Positions 8,157-16,282 of a DNA stretch of 64,000 nt are shown in pieces. The first letter of the stretch is position 1. Every line of letters starts with the position of its first letter. The stretch is from an uncultured Chloroflexota bacterium (GTDB taxonomy: Bacteria; Chloroflexota; UBA11872). Below the pieces are notes generated by a model that worked only from the letters and a program-made list of their open reading frames with translations, ran no database searches and had not been told where the DNA came from. Where the stretch lies: positions 969,899-1,033,898 of the forward strand of contig OY282448.1 in assembly GCA_958296175.1 (NCBI GenBank), in the 5' to 3' direction. The position numbers and the translations under genes are program-made.

Positions 8157-8475
8157 CGCCCCGGCCGGGTCTTCCCCTCTCCCTCCAGGGAGAGGGCAAC
8201 GAGCAGGAGGGGACGATCCCGCGCTGCGAAGGTCTAGCAGGCGTGCGCGCCGGAGAGGGCTAACGTGCGGGGACAATCCCCTCGCACCCCGGCCGTCTCT
8301 TCCCGCTCCTTCCAGAGGGAGGGCAGCGAATGAGGAGGGACGATCCCCTCACTCCCTGGCCGTCTCTTCCCTCTCCTTCCAGAGGGAGGGCAGCGAATGA
8401 GGAGGGACGATCCCCTCGCGCCCTGGCCGTCTCTTCCCCTCTCCCTGGAGGGAGAGGGCAGGGTGAGGGGGAGAA
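8157..8475. repeat. 67-bp tandem array built on a CCCTCTCC/GGAGAGGG palindrome
   Basis: Units begin GGACRATCCC at 8271, 8338 and 8405, an exact 67-base spacing. A diverged unit occupies 8157-8270. Each unit contains an inverted repeat of the type CTCTCCTTCCAGAGGGAG and the string GGCAGCGAATGAGGAGG. The array fills most of the space between the phosphoesterase and the epimerase-like gene. No gene is seen in 8118-8661. Confidence 0.8.
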
Positions 8476-8661
8476 GCAGAGGCAACGCGAGGGGGGCGTT
8501 TCCCTCCAACCCCGCATCTCGGTCGGCCCCGCGCGCTCGCCCTGGACACGCGCCGCGGGGCCAGGGAACTGGAGCGCAAGTGACCGCAGGCAGCGGTTGG
8601 CTTGCGGGCGGCGCGGGCCGGCGGACACCATGGCGGGCGGTCGAGCCTGGGCACTGAGGTA

Positions 8662-9615
8662 ATGCCGAGCGCGCTCATTCTTGGGATCACGGGCTACGCG
8701 GGCAGCGTCTTGGCGCGCGCGCTCGTGCGCCGCGGCTGGGACGTGCGGGGCGTTGGCCGCAGCGATTCGGCCGCCGGCGACCTGGAGGCGCTGGGCGTCA
8801 GCGTAGAAATCGCCGACGTGGGCGAGCCGCAGGAGCTGGACGGCATTGGCCGACCCGGCGACCACGTGTTCTATCTGGTGGGCAGCGTCAGCGGCGACCG
8901 GCGCTGGATCGAGCGCGTGGGGCTGCACGGCGTGCGCAACACCGAGGCCGCGCTGGCGGACGTCGGCGTTGCCTCGCTGGTCGTGGTGCACACGCTGGCG
9001 GCGTACGGCCGCGGGTCAGCCGACACGATCACAGAGACGTCGCCGCTGGCGCCCACCTCGGCGCTGGGGCGCGTCAGCGTGCAGGCCGAGCGGCACCTGC
9101 GGCAGGCGCACGCCGACTATGGATTGCCGGTGCGGTTCGTGCGCGCCGGCACGATCTACGGGCCTGGCCGGCGCACGGTGCGCGCGCTGCGCAACCGGCG
9201 CCTGCGGGTGATCGGCGGCGGGCGCAACGTGTCCAGCCGCATTCACGTCCAGGACCTGGCCGCGATTCTGGCCGCTGTGGCCGAGCGCGGGCGCAGCGCC
9301 GAGGTCTACCTGGCCGTGGACGACCGGCCGGTGAGCCTGCGGACCTACTTCGACCACCTGGCCGACAAAGCCCACGCGCCGCCGCCGGCCTCCACGCCCA
9401 GGTGGCTGGCGCGCGCCATGGTCGCCGGCTTCGGCCTCACCTCCGCCATCTCGCGCTCCCACGCGCCGCTGGGACACAGCCTGTATGCGCTGGTCACGGC
9501 CAACTGCGCCTGTTCCAACGCCAAGATTCGCACCGAGCTGGGCGTGCGGCTGCGGTTTCCCTCCTACGTGGAAGGCGTGGACGACCTGCTGCGGCGCGAG
9601 GCGTCCGATGCCTGA
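8662..9615 (+). CDS. NAD(P)-binding epimerase/dehydratase-like protein (extended SDR), catalytic YxxxK missing
   Basis: The 317-residue protein opens with a Rossmann glycine motif (GITGYAGS, residues 8-15) and follows the extended short-chain dehydrogenase pattern, with VRFVRAGTIYGPGRR in the usual position. Where active family members have YxxxK, this protein has LGRVSVQAE, so both catalytic residues are replaced. It may be an NAD(P)-binding protein without dehydrogenase activity or use other residues. ATG 8662 has GAGG just upstream. It precedes the SLC13 permease by 30 bases and they are probably co-transcribed. No signal or membrane segment is evident. Confidence 0.8.
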   Translation: MPSALILGITGYAGSVLARALVRRGWDVRGVGRSDSAAGDLEALGVSVEIADVGEPQELDGIGRPGDHVFYLVGSVSGDRRWIERVGLHGVRNTEAALADVGVASLVVVHTLAAYGRGSADTITETSPLAPTSALGRVSVQAERHLRQAHADYGLPVRFVRAGTIYGPGRRTVRALRNRRLRVIGGGRNVSSRIHVQDLAAILAAVAERGRSAEVYLAVDDRPVSLRTYFDHLADKAHAPPPASTPRWLARAMVAGFGLTSAISRSHAPLGHSLYALVTANCACSNAKIRTELGVRLRFPSYVEGVDDLLRREASDA

Positions 9616-9645
9616 CGCCGCCGCGGGGTCCGGGCGGCGCGGGTC

Positions 9646-11442
9646 GTGACCTTCGACATTGCGTTCGTGCTGGCCGTCACCGCGGCGGCGCTGGCGCTGC
9701 TGGCCTGGGGGCGCATTCCGCCCGACCTGATTGCGCTCGGCGTGCTGTTGATGCTGTTCTTTGGCCGCGTGGTCACGCTGGAGCAGGCGCTCAGCGGGTT
9801 TTCGAACCAGGCGGTGATCACGATTGGCGCCATCTTCGTCATAAGCGCGGCGCTGACCGGCACCGGCGTGGCGGCGGCCATCGGCGCCTGGATTCGGCGG
9901 CTGGCCGGCCGCAGCGAGGTGCGGCTGATTGCGCTCACCATGGGCAGCGTGGCGGTGATGTCGGCCTTCATGAACTCCGTGGGCGCGTCGGCCGTGCTGC
10001 TGCCGGCCGTGGTGGCGGCCGCCCGCGAGATGAACGCCCCAGTCTCGCGAGTGCTGATCCCGCTGGCGTTCGGGTCGCTGCTGGGCGCCATGCTCACGCT
10101 GGTGGGCACGCCCTCGAACCTGCTGACCAGCGGCGTGCTGGAGCAGTTTGGTTATGCGCCGTTCGGCATGTTCGAGTTCACGCCCTTCGGTGCGCTGGCG
10201 CTGTTGCTGGGGATGGGGCTGGTCATCCTGGCGCGCCGCCGCCTGTTGCCGCTGCGGCCGGCGGGGGTTCGCGACACGCCGCCGGCCGACGCGCACGGGG
10301 CCTACCGGCTGGACGAACGGCTCTGCGAGGCGGTGGCGCCGGCGCACAGCCCCCTGGCCGGCCAAAGCCTGCGCGCGGCCGGGCTGGGCGAGGCGTTTGG
10401 CGCGGCGGTGCTGGCCATCGAACGCAACGGCGCGCTGATCCTGTCCCCCGCCCCCGACCAGATTCTGCGCGGCGGGGACTACCTGCTGCTGGGCGCGCGC
10501 CAGGACGACATCGAGCGCTTGCAACAAACGCTGGGCCTGGAGGTGCAAGACCGCATGCGCCTGGGCGTGGAAGCGCTGCGCACGGCCGACCTGGCCATGG
10601 CCGAGCTGGTCGTCACGCCGCGCTCCGAACTGGAAGGGCGCACGCTGGCGCAGGTTGGGTTCCGCGACGTGTACGGCGCTACGGTGCTGGGGATTTGGCG
10701 CGACGGCTCGCCGCGCCGCACCCACCTGCCGCAGATGGAACTGCGGGCCGGCGACGCGCTGCTGGTGCACGGGCCGCCCGTGGCGCTGCGGCGGCTGCGC
10801 GACTTGCCCGATTTCGTGGTGCTGACCGAGGAGTCCGAGGCGCAGCCCCGCACCAAACGCGCGCCGGTGGCCGTGGCCATTCTGGGGGCCTTCGTGCTGG
10901 CCATGGTGCTGCAGCTGGCGCCCGTGGCCATCGTGGGCCTGACGGCCGCCGCCGCCATGGTGATGACCGGCTGCGTGGGCATGGCCGACGCGCGGCGGGT
11001 CGTAGAGTGGCGCGCCATTTTGCTGATCGCCGCCATGCTGCCGCTGGCCGAAGCCATGCGCACGACGGGCGCGGCCGCGTTTCTGGCGGAAGGCGGCACC
11101 GCCATGCTGGGCGCGTTTGGCGTCGTACCGGTGCTGGCCGGCGTGCTGGCCCTCACCTTTGTCTTCACCAACGTCATGGGCAACCACGTCACGGCCGTGC
11201 TGATGGCGCCGCTGGCCATCGACGCCGCCGTGCGCCTGGGCGCGGACCCCCGCATGTTTGCGCTGGGCGTGGCCCTGGCGGCCACCTCCGGCTTTGCCAC
11301 GCCCAACGCGCACCCGGGAAACCTGCTGGTCATGGGTCCCGCCAACTACCGGTTCAGCGACTACGTGCGCCTGGGCCTGCCGCTGGGGCTGCTGACCCTG
11401 GCCGGCAGTCTGATCCTGCTGGCGCTGCTCTACGGCAGCTGA
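9646..11442 (+). CDS. SLC13-family permease with two TrkA-C (RCK_C) domains
   Basis: The 598-residue membrane protein has two hydrophobic halves (about 1-205 and 405-598), each with an SLC13/DASS-type signature; the first is ALSGFSNQAVITIGAIFV and the second contains NVMGNHVTAVLMAPLAI. Between them are two soluble TrkA-C-like domains of about 80 residues each (near 215-300 and 310-390). This is the layout of bacterial sodium-coupled carboxylate or sulfate transporters. The soluble domains may sense a ligand. Start GTG 9646 fits the first membrane helix. Substrate is not determined. Confidence 0.88.
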   Translation: MTFDIAFVLAVTAAALALLAWGRIPPDLIALGVLLMLFFGRVVTLEQALSGFSNQAVITIGAIFVISAALTGTGVAAAIGAWIRRLAGRSEVRLIALTMGSVAVMSAFMNSVGASAVLLPAVVAAAREMNAPVSRVLIPLAFGSLLGAMLTLVGTPSNLLTSGVLEQFGYAPFGMFEFTPFGALALLLGMGLVILARRRLLPLRPAGVRDTPPADAHGAYRLDERLCEAVAPAHSPLAGQSLRAAGLGEAFGAAVLAIERNGALILSPAPDQILRGGDYLLLGARQDDIERLQQTLGLEVQDRMRLGVEALRTADLAMAELVVTPRSELEGRTLAQVGFRDVYGATVLGIWRDGSPRRTHLPQMELRAGDALLVHGPPVALRRLRDLPDFVVLTEESEAQPRTKRAPVAVAILGAFVLAMVLQLAPVAIVGLTAAAAMVMTGCVGMADARRVVEWRAILLIAAMLPLAEAMRTTGAAAFLAEGGTAMLGAFGVVPVLAGVLALTFVFTNVMGNHVTAVLMAPLAIDAAVRLGADPRMFALGVALAATSGFATPNAHPGNLLVMGPANYRFSDYVRLGLPLGLLTLAGSLILLALLYGS

Positions 11443-11569
11443 GCGGCGCAGCGCTCGGCCGGCGCTCCCCGCGGGGAACGGCGGCGCGGCCCAGCGTTGG
11501 CGCGCCGCGTCTGACGGGCGGCTGCTGCGTTCGGTAGCCTGGGGGCGGCGTCGGCGCTCGATGTTCCAC

Positions 11570-11575
11570 GGAGGT
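11570..11575 (+). promoter_or_regulatory. Shine-Dalgarno for a TTG start
   Basis: GGAGGT lies eight bases before TTG 11584 and decides that start, because no ATG or GTG occurs nearby in frame. Confidence 0.7.
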
Positions 11576-11583
11576 CCGGTCCC

Positions 11584-12627
11584 TTGGTTCGCATCGCCAT
11601 GCTTGGCAGTGGGTTCGTCTGCGATTTCTACATGCAGGCGCTGCGGTACGTGCCGGATCAGCGGGTGGTGGTCAACTTCTCGCGGACAGAAGCCAGCGCC
11701 CAGGACTTCGCGCAGCGCTGGGGCGTGCCCCAGTCCACCACCGACCTGCGCGCGGCGCTGGAGCGGGACGACGTGGACCTGGTGGTGGTGGGTCTGCCCA
11801 ACCACGTGCACCGCGAGGCCTGCATCGCCGCGGCCGAGGCGGGCAAGGCCGTGGTCTGCACCAAACCGCTGGGCCGCAACGCGCCCGAGGCGGCCGAAAT
11901 CCTGCACGCCGTGCGCCAGCACGGCGTGTTTCACGGCTATCTGGAAACCGAGGCCTTCATGCCCGACGTGCTGCGCGCCAAGAAGGCCGTGGACGACGGC
12001 GCAATCGGGCGCGTGTTGATCGTGCGCGCGCGCGAGGCCCACACCGGCTCGCACGCCAGCTACGCCTGGGACGCTTCCACCAGCGGCGGCGGGCCGCTGC
12101 TGGGCATGGGCGTGCACGCCATTGCCGCCTGCCGGCTCTTCATTGGCAAGGACGTGATGCCCCAGGAGGTTATGTGCTGGGCCGACACCCTGGAACACGA
12201 CGTGCCGTTCGAGGACAACGCCGTGGCCCTGGTGCGGTTCGAGAACCGCGCGCTCGGCCAGCTGGAGGCGGGCTGGAGCAACCACGGCGGCATGGACGTG
12301 CGCACCGAGGTCTACGGCACGGACGGCCTGATTCACGTCGACGCCACCCACAGCGTGCCGCTCAAAGCCTTCAGCCTCAAGCCCATGGGCTACGTGCAGG
12401 AAAAAGCCGACATGGACACCGGCTGGACGTTCCCGCAGGCCGACGAGGCCTGGCAATACGGCTACCACGGCCAGATGTATCACTTCGTGCGCTGTCTGGA
12501 AGACGGCGCGCCGGCGGCGGAAACCTTCGAGGACGGCTACGTTGCCAACGCGGTGATCGACGCGGCCTACCGCAGCGCCGCCAGCCGCGCCTGGGAGCCG
12601 GTGGACCTGGCGGGCCTAGACGCCTGA
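11584..12627 (+). CDS. Gfo/Idh/MocA family NAD(P)-dependent oxidoreductase
   Basis: The 347-residue protein has an N-terminal Rossmann domain (IAMLGSGFVCDFYMQAL) and the family motif with the conserved lysine (VVCTKPLGRNAPEA, near residue 97). A C-terminal beta-sheet domain contains TSGGGPLLGMGVHAIAACRLF, whose His is in the usual catalytic position. Such enzymes oxidise or reduce sugars, inositols or sugar acids. It starts with TTG and a strong ribosome site and converges on the beta-propeller gene at 12755-14158, with which it could share a substrate. The exact substrate is not predictable. Confidence 0.9.
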   Translation: MVRIAMLGSGFVCDFYMQALRYVPDQRVVVNFSRTEASAQDFAQRWGVPQSTTDLRAALERDDVDLVVVGLPNHVHREACIAAAEAGKAVVCTKPLGRNAPEAAEILHAVRQHGVFHGYLETEAFMPDVLRAKKAVDDGAIGRVLIVRAREAHTGSHASYAWDASTSGGGPLLGMGVHAIAACRLFIGKDVMPQEVMCWADTLEHDVPFEDNAVALVRFENRALGQLEAGWSNHGGMDVRTEVYGTDGLIHVDATHSVPLKAFSLKPMGYVQEKADMDTGWTFPQADEAWQYGYHGQMYHFVRCLEDGAPAAETFEDGYVANAVIDAAYRSAASRAWEPVDLAGLDA

Positions 12628-12681
12628 CCGCGCCAGTCCCCACCGGCGCGCGCGGCCGCCGCGGGGCGCTGCGCCTTCCAA

Positions 12682-12708
12682 CCCGCCCGCGCTGCCGCCG
12701 CGGGCGGG
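12682..12708. terminator. GC-rich hairpin between convergent genes
   Basis: A perfect 10-bp stem CCCGCCCGCG / CGCGGGCGGG with a 7-base loop sits in the 127-base gap between converging genes. There is no T tract on either side, so it is terminator-like only, and may be a bidirectional boundary. Confidence 0.5.
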
Positions 12709-12754
12709 CCGCGCGGCCTGGAGGCGGCGCGCCGCCGGCGGCACGGCCTGCGGC

Positions 12755-14158
12755 TCAGCTCAGGTCGCGCGCCTCGTCTCCAAAGCGGTAGGCGAACACC
12801 TGCCCGTAGGTGAACTGGATGTAGAGGCGCACGCGCTCGCCGCGGACGCGGCCCAGGTCGGGCGAACCCCGCCAGGTCACCGCATGGTCCACGCAATCGC
12901 CGCGAATCTCGTCGCAGTCGTCCAGCGACAACCCCTCGATGGGGGCGCCGTCGCCGTCGCGCACTTCCACCTTGGCCCAGCCGTTGCGCACGTTGGCGTT
13001 GAGGAACAGGCGCGCGCCGCCGGCCGCCGTGCGGTCCGTCACGATCTCGCCCGCCTGCCGCCCGGCGGCCAGGCCGGCAAAGCGGTCCAGGCCCAGCACG
13101 AACGAGCCAACCGCGCCGGAGCGGTACGGCAAGGCATGCGCCTCGCCCCGCCCGTGATACCAGAACCGCATGCGGTCGCCCTCCCGCACCGGCGGGCTGT
13201 CGGACACGTTCACCCACGAGTCGTCCCAGCGGCCCTCCGGCCCCAGGTCGAGCAGCCGCTCGCGGCGGAAGGGGCGCTGCCAGTGCACGCCGTCCAGACT
13301 GCTGGCCAGCGTGACCCACATGCGTTCCACCTCGGTGTCGTACAGGTTCACGAACGCCAGCGTGCGGTTGCCGTACTGCAGCGGCGCGATGCTGTAGAAC
13401 TCCGTGCCGCGGCTGTCGAAGGCGTCGTTGCGCAGCACCGTGGCGTAGTCCGACCAGGCCAGAAAGTCCCTGCTGGTGCTGCGCGCCGCCACGCGCTTGA
13501 ACGGCAGCGCGCCAGACCCGCGCGGGGCGCCGGCGCCCATCGGCGCGCGGTAGCGCGGCGGGCGGAAGTACAGCACGTACTCGCCGCTGGCCGCGTCCTT
13601 CATGGCCGCATGGCGGTCCCCCGCGCCTGCGTAGATCGGCTCGGGATGCAGGCGCCAGCGCGTGCCGTCGGGGCTGAAGAGCGCGTAGAGCCCGTTGCCC
13701 TGGTCGCCCTCGAAGGCGTGGTGCACCGGCATCTTGTAGCGCCGCTCGGGCCCGCCCGCATCGTCCACGATCAGGCCGTGCGACTCCATGGCGCGGCAGC
13801 CGGGCAGCAAGCCGGGCCGGTGGATGATGTTGTTGGCCGTGGACCCGTCGAACTCGATGAGGCCCAGGTTCGGTTTGGTCCAAGTCTGGCCGTCCGTGGA
13901 TTCGGCGTAGTTGAGGAGGTTTTGGTCCGTCTTCGGGCGCGCGTCGTTGAAGCTGCGGTACCACATGCGGAAGCCGCCCGCCGCCTCGTCGCGCAGGATC
14001 GAGAGGTCCATGCCGACCCCGCGGCCTTCCCAGGGGCGGTCCGCCGCCATGATCGGCTCGTGGGTGCGGCCTTCGGGCCGCCCGAGGGTGGGCGTGACGT
14101 TCCACGAGGCGTCGACCTCGGCGTCGTCCACGAAGAGATGCAGGTTCGGGTCGTACAT
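12755..14158 (-). CDS. Beta-propeller glycosidase-like protein, paralogue of 1338-2819
   Basis: The 467-residue protein has the same plan as the gene at 1338-2819. Propeller blades carry FRMWYRSFND, YAESTDGQTWTKPNLGL, ALFSPDGTRWRL and WHRP-type strands, and a C-terminal beta-sandwich has AKVEVRDGDGAPIEGL. The N terminus (MYDPNLHLFVDDAEVD) has no signal peptide. ATG 14158 is the only good start. GH32/GH43-like fold is an inference from the WxxSxDGxxWxKP blade signature; the catalytic acids were not identified with certainty. Convergent with the Gfo/Idh/MocA gene. It may act on plant- or algal-type oligosaccharides, but this is speculative. Confidence 0.75.
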   Translation of the reverse strand: MYDPNLHLFVDDAEVDASWNVTPTLGRPEGRTHEPIMAADRPWEGRGVGMDLSILRDEAAGGFRMWYRSFNDARPKTDQNLLNYAESTDGQTWTKPNLGLIEFDGSTANNIIHRPGLLPGCRAMESHGLIVDDAGGPERRYKMPVHHAFEGDQGNGLYALFSPDGTRWRLHPEPIYAGAGDRHAAMKDAASGEYVLYFRPPRYRAPMGAGAPRGSGALPFKRVAARSTSRDFLAWSDYATVLRNDAFDSRGTEFYSIAPLQYGNRTLAFVNLYDTEVERMWVTLASSLDGVHWQRPFRRERLLDLGPEGRWDDSWVNVSDSPPVREGDRMRFWYHGRGEAHALPYRSGAVGSFVLGLDRFAGLAAGRQAGEIVTDRTAAGGARLFLNANVRNGWAKVEVRDGDGAPIEGLSLDDCDEIRGDCVDHAVTWRGSPDLGRVRGERVRLYIQFTYGQVFAYRFGDEARDLS

Positions 14159-14352
14159 AGACCACTCCCGGCCAAAACGCCCACAAGGCGCCGCGCGCCA
14201 ACGAGCCTACCCAAGACCCGCGCCCGCCCGCCTGCTGCCAGATGTGCCCGCCACAGGCCCTGGCGGCGCGCGGCGTCCTCCGCGCGCACGGCGCGGATGG
14301 AGATCCTTGCTGCTGGAGGCAGCGCCGTGCCCGCAACCCTCGGGCTGGCGCA

Positions 14353-14358
14353 TACAAT
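14353..14358 (+). promoter_or_regulatory. Candidate -10 box TACAAT
   Basis: TACAAT lies 56 bases upstream of the small lipoprotein start. A matching -35 element is not clear. The same hexamer occurs upstream of glnA, the DUF7662 gene and the betaine-binding protein gene. Confidence 0.4.
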
Positions 14359-14414
14359 GCGGCGGGGCCGTGCCTGGTCGTCGCTTGGCCGTCGCCGCGA
14401 AGGGGTTGTCCGTA

Positions 14415-14603
14415 GTGATCCGCCGCAAGTGTTTGGCCGCCGCCGTGCTCGCCGCCGCGTTCGCCGCGGCCGCCATCCTTGGCGCCTGCGGCGGAGATTT
14501 CGAGTTCAGGCCCAGCGGGCAAGGCCGGGGGCAGGGCGTCAACTACAACCAGGCGCCCTCCGGTTCGCTGTACGAGGAAGGGACCCCAACGCCCGCGCCC
14601 TGA
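14415..14603 (+). CDS. Small lipoprotein of unknown function
   Basis: This 62-residue protein begins with a signal peptide: positive N terminus (IRRK), an Ala-rich hydrophobic core and a lipobox LGAC near residue 24, after which Cys would be lipidated. The mature part is only about 38 residues, rich in Gly, Gln, Pro and Thr (ending GTPTPAP), and looks disordered. GTG 14415 has GAAGGGG upstream. A TACAAT box lies further upstream. Nothing in the sequence reveals a function; it could be a cell-envelope peptide or a small anchor protein. Confidence 0.65.
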   Translation: MIRRKCLAAAVLAAAFAAAAILGACGGDFEFRPSGQGRGQGVNYNQAPSGSLYEEGTPTPAP

Positions 14604-14680
14604 CAGGCGCGCCGCGCGTCGGCCCCCGCCGCCGCGGCGTCGCAGGCCAGCACCGCATTCGCGCGGGCCCGGGCGGGCGG

Positions 14681-15166
14681 TCAGCCCCGCGCCGTCGCCG
14701 CGTCGGACGCTGCCGGCCCGTCCGCCTCCTCGCGCAGGAAGGCTTCGGCGGATTGCAGATAGACCCTGGGGAAGTCGGCCGCGGCGCGGCGTGACGTGAT
14801 GGCGCGGCGCGCGGCCGGCGGCGGCAAGCCGCGCAGCGCTCGCAGAATGACATAGGTCATCAGCGGCCCGCGGTGCCGCCCCTCCTGGCAGTGCACGTAG
14901 AGCACGTTGGACGGCTCCGCCAGCGCGCGGCGCGCGAACGACAGGCCGCGGCGGTACCACGAGGCGGGCTGCGGCAGCAGGCTGTCCACCGTGGGCGCCC
15001 ACGCCGTGCGCGCGCCCGGCAGCCGCGCGGGGTCGCTGGGTTCCGTGGAAACGTTCAGGACGTGGGTCACGCCCGCGTCCCGCAGCGCCGCCGCGGCCTC
15101 GGCAGTTGGCCAGCCGCCCGTCCAGACGCCCTCGTCGACGTGCGAGGGCGGTTCGGGCGCAAACAC
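14681..15166 (-). CDS. Dual-specificity protein phosphatase-like enzyme
   Basis: The 161-residue protein has the cysteine-phosphatase P-loop HCQEGRHRG (HCxxGxxR), with an upstream Asp candidate for general acid in VSTEPSDPARL. The layout, with GVTHVLNVS before the loop and a helix with YVILRALRG after it, matches single-domain dual-specificity phosphatases that remove phosphate from Ser/Thr/Tyr residues or other phosphoesters. The start is GTG 15166 (reading FAPEPPSHVDEGVW). No signal peptide. It diverges from the DUF4392 gene with 86 bases between starts. Substrate unknown. Confidence 0.85.
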   Translation of the reverse strand: MFAPEPPSHVDEGVWTGGWPTAEAAAALRDAGVTHVLNVSTEPSDPARLPGARTAWAPTVDSLLPQPASWYRRGLSFARRALAEPSNVLYVHCQEGRHRGPLMTYVILRALRGLPPPAARRAITSRRAAADFPRVYLQSAEAFLREEADGPAASDAATARG

Positions 15167-15252
15167 GATCGGGGGCCTCCGGCGGAACGGGCGGCGCGGG
15201 CAACGCGCGTAAGATAGCGCGCCGCAACGATACCCGTGGGAACGACCTGCCC

Positions 15253-16149
15253 ATGCGGTCTTTGCCCGACTGGTTGCAGCTCGCGGCCGTGGACGTGGCG
15301 GACGCCGTGTTCCCTTACGACTACCGCGGCGTCCGCATCGCCGCGCGCCGGCTGCCCGCCGACGTGTACGCGCGCGCCGGCTGCGCGCTGCTGGAACGCA
15401 CCCCGGGCGTGGCCCTGCTCACCACCGGCTTTCCGGTGGCCGGGGTGGGCGAAACCGACGGGCCGCCCGGCGCCGCCGCCGTGGGCCGCGCGCTCCAGAC
15501 GCTGGGCTGGCGCGTGGTGACCGTGGTCGACCCGCTTACGCGCGGCGTGGTGACGGCGATCGGGGGCGACCTGGGTGTGATCGAGGAGATTGACGCGCCC
15601 GGCGTGGCCGCGGCCGAGACGGCCGCGCGCGCCATGCTGGCGCGGCTGCGGCCTGACGTGGTGATTCCCATCGAACGCCCGGGACTCACCGCCGACGGGC
15701 GGCTGGCCAACATGCGCGGCGAGTCGCTCGACCCTCCGCCCGTGGTGCTGGATGGCCTGCTGCGCGCGCCGCTGAGCATTGCCGTGGCCGACGGCGGCAA
15801 CGAGCTGGGCATGGGCGTGCTGGCCGGCTATCTGCGCGCCCGCCGCATCTCGCCGGCCCCGTGCGTCACGCGCGCCACCCACGTGCTGCTGGCTTCCGTC
15901 AGCAACTGGGGCGCCTACGGCCTGGCCGCCATGCTCGACATCCTGACCAACCGCCCGCTGACGCCCACCCCCGAGGACGACCGGCGCTGGATGGCCTCCA
16001 TCGTGCGCGCCGGCGCCGTGGACGGCATCACCGGCCGGCGCGAACCGACCGTGGACGCCTTCACGCAGGACCGCACCGCCCAGGTGCTGACGCGCCTGGC
16101 CGAGGTCCGCCGCGCCAACGTCCACCCAGCCACCCGCCTGGCAGGCTGA
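15253..16149 (+). CDS. D-glutamate cyclase C-terminal-type protein (DUF4392)
   Basis: The 298-residue protein matches the DUF4392 family, the C-terminal half of mammalian D-glutamate cyclase (DGLUCY), which converts D-glutamate to 5-oxo-D-proline. Recognisable motifs are TTGFPVAGVGETDGPPGA, PIERPGLTADGRLANMRG and IAVADGGNELGMG, followed by a conserved SNWGAYGL. It is probably cytoplasmic. ATG 15253 is preferred. The next gene, 133 bases downstream on the same strand, encodes the other half of the same eukaryotic protein (DUF1445), so the pair likely act on one substrate. The enzyme activity is known for the family in general, not shown for this protein. Confidence 0.88.
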   Translation: MRSLPDWLQLAAVDVADAVFPYDYRGVRIAARRLPADVYARAGCALLERTPGVALLTTGFPVAGVGETDGPPGAAAVGRALQTLGWRVVTVVDPLTRGVVTAIGGDLGVIEEIDAPGVAAAETAARAMLARLRPDVVIPIERPGLTADGRLANMRGESLDPPPVVLDGLLRAPLSIAVADGGNELGMGVLAGYLRARRISPAPCVTRATHVLLASVSNWGAYGLAAMLDILTNRPLTPTPEDDRRWMASIVRAGAVDGITGRREPTVDAFTQDRTAQVLTRLAEVRRANVHPATRLAG

Positions 16150-16282
16150 GCACCCCTCCCCGCCGCTGGGAGTTGCACAAAGTCTCCCCAGGGAGCGCGG
16201 AACACGAGCAAGAGGCGGGCGCTCGCACTGACGCGCGGCGGGACTGGACCCTGTGTGCGCATAATCGACGGATCGCGCGGGC

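Noticed and set aside
9016..12483. A very long open frame on the minus strand (over 1100 codons)
   Set aside because: It is antisense to three well-supported genes, is rich in Gly/Arg/Gln/His as expected of the opposite strand of GC-rich coding DNA, and shows no domain.
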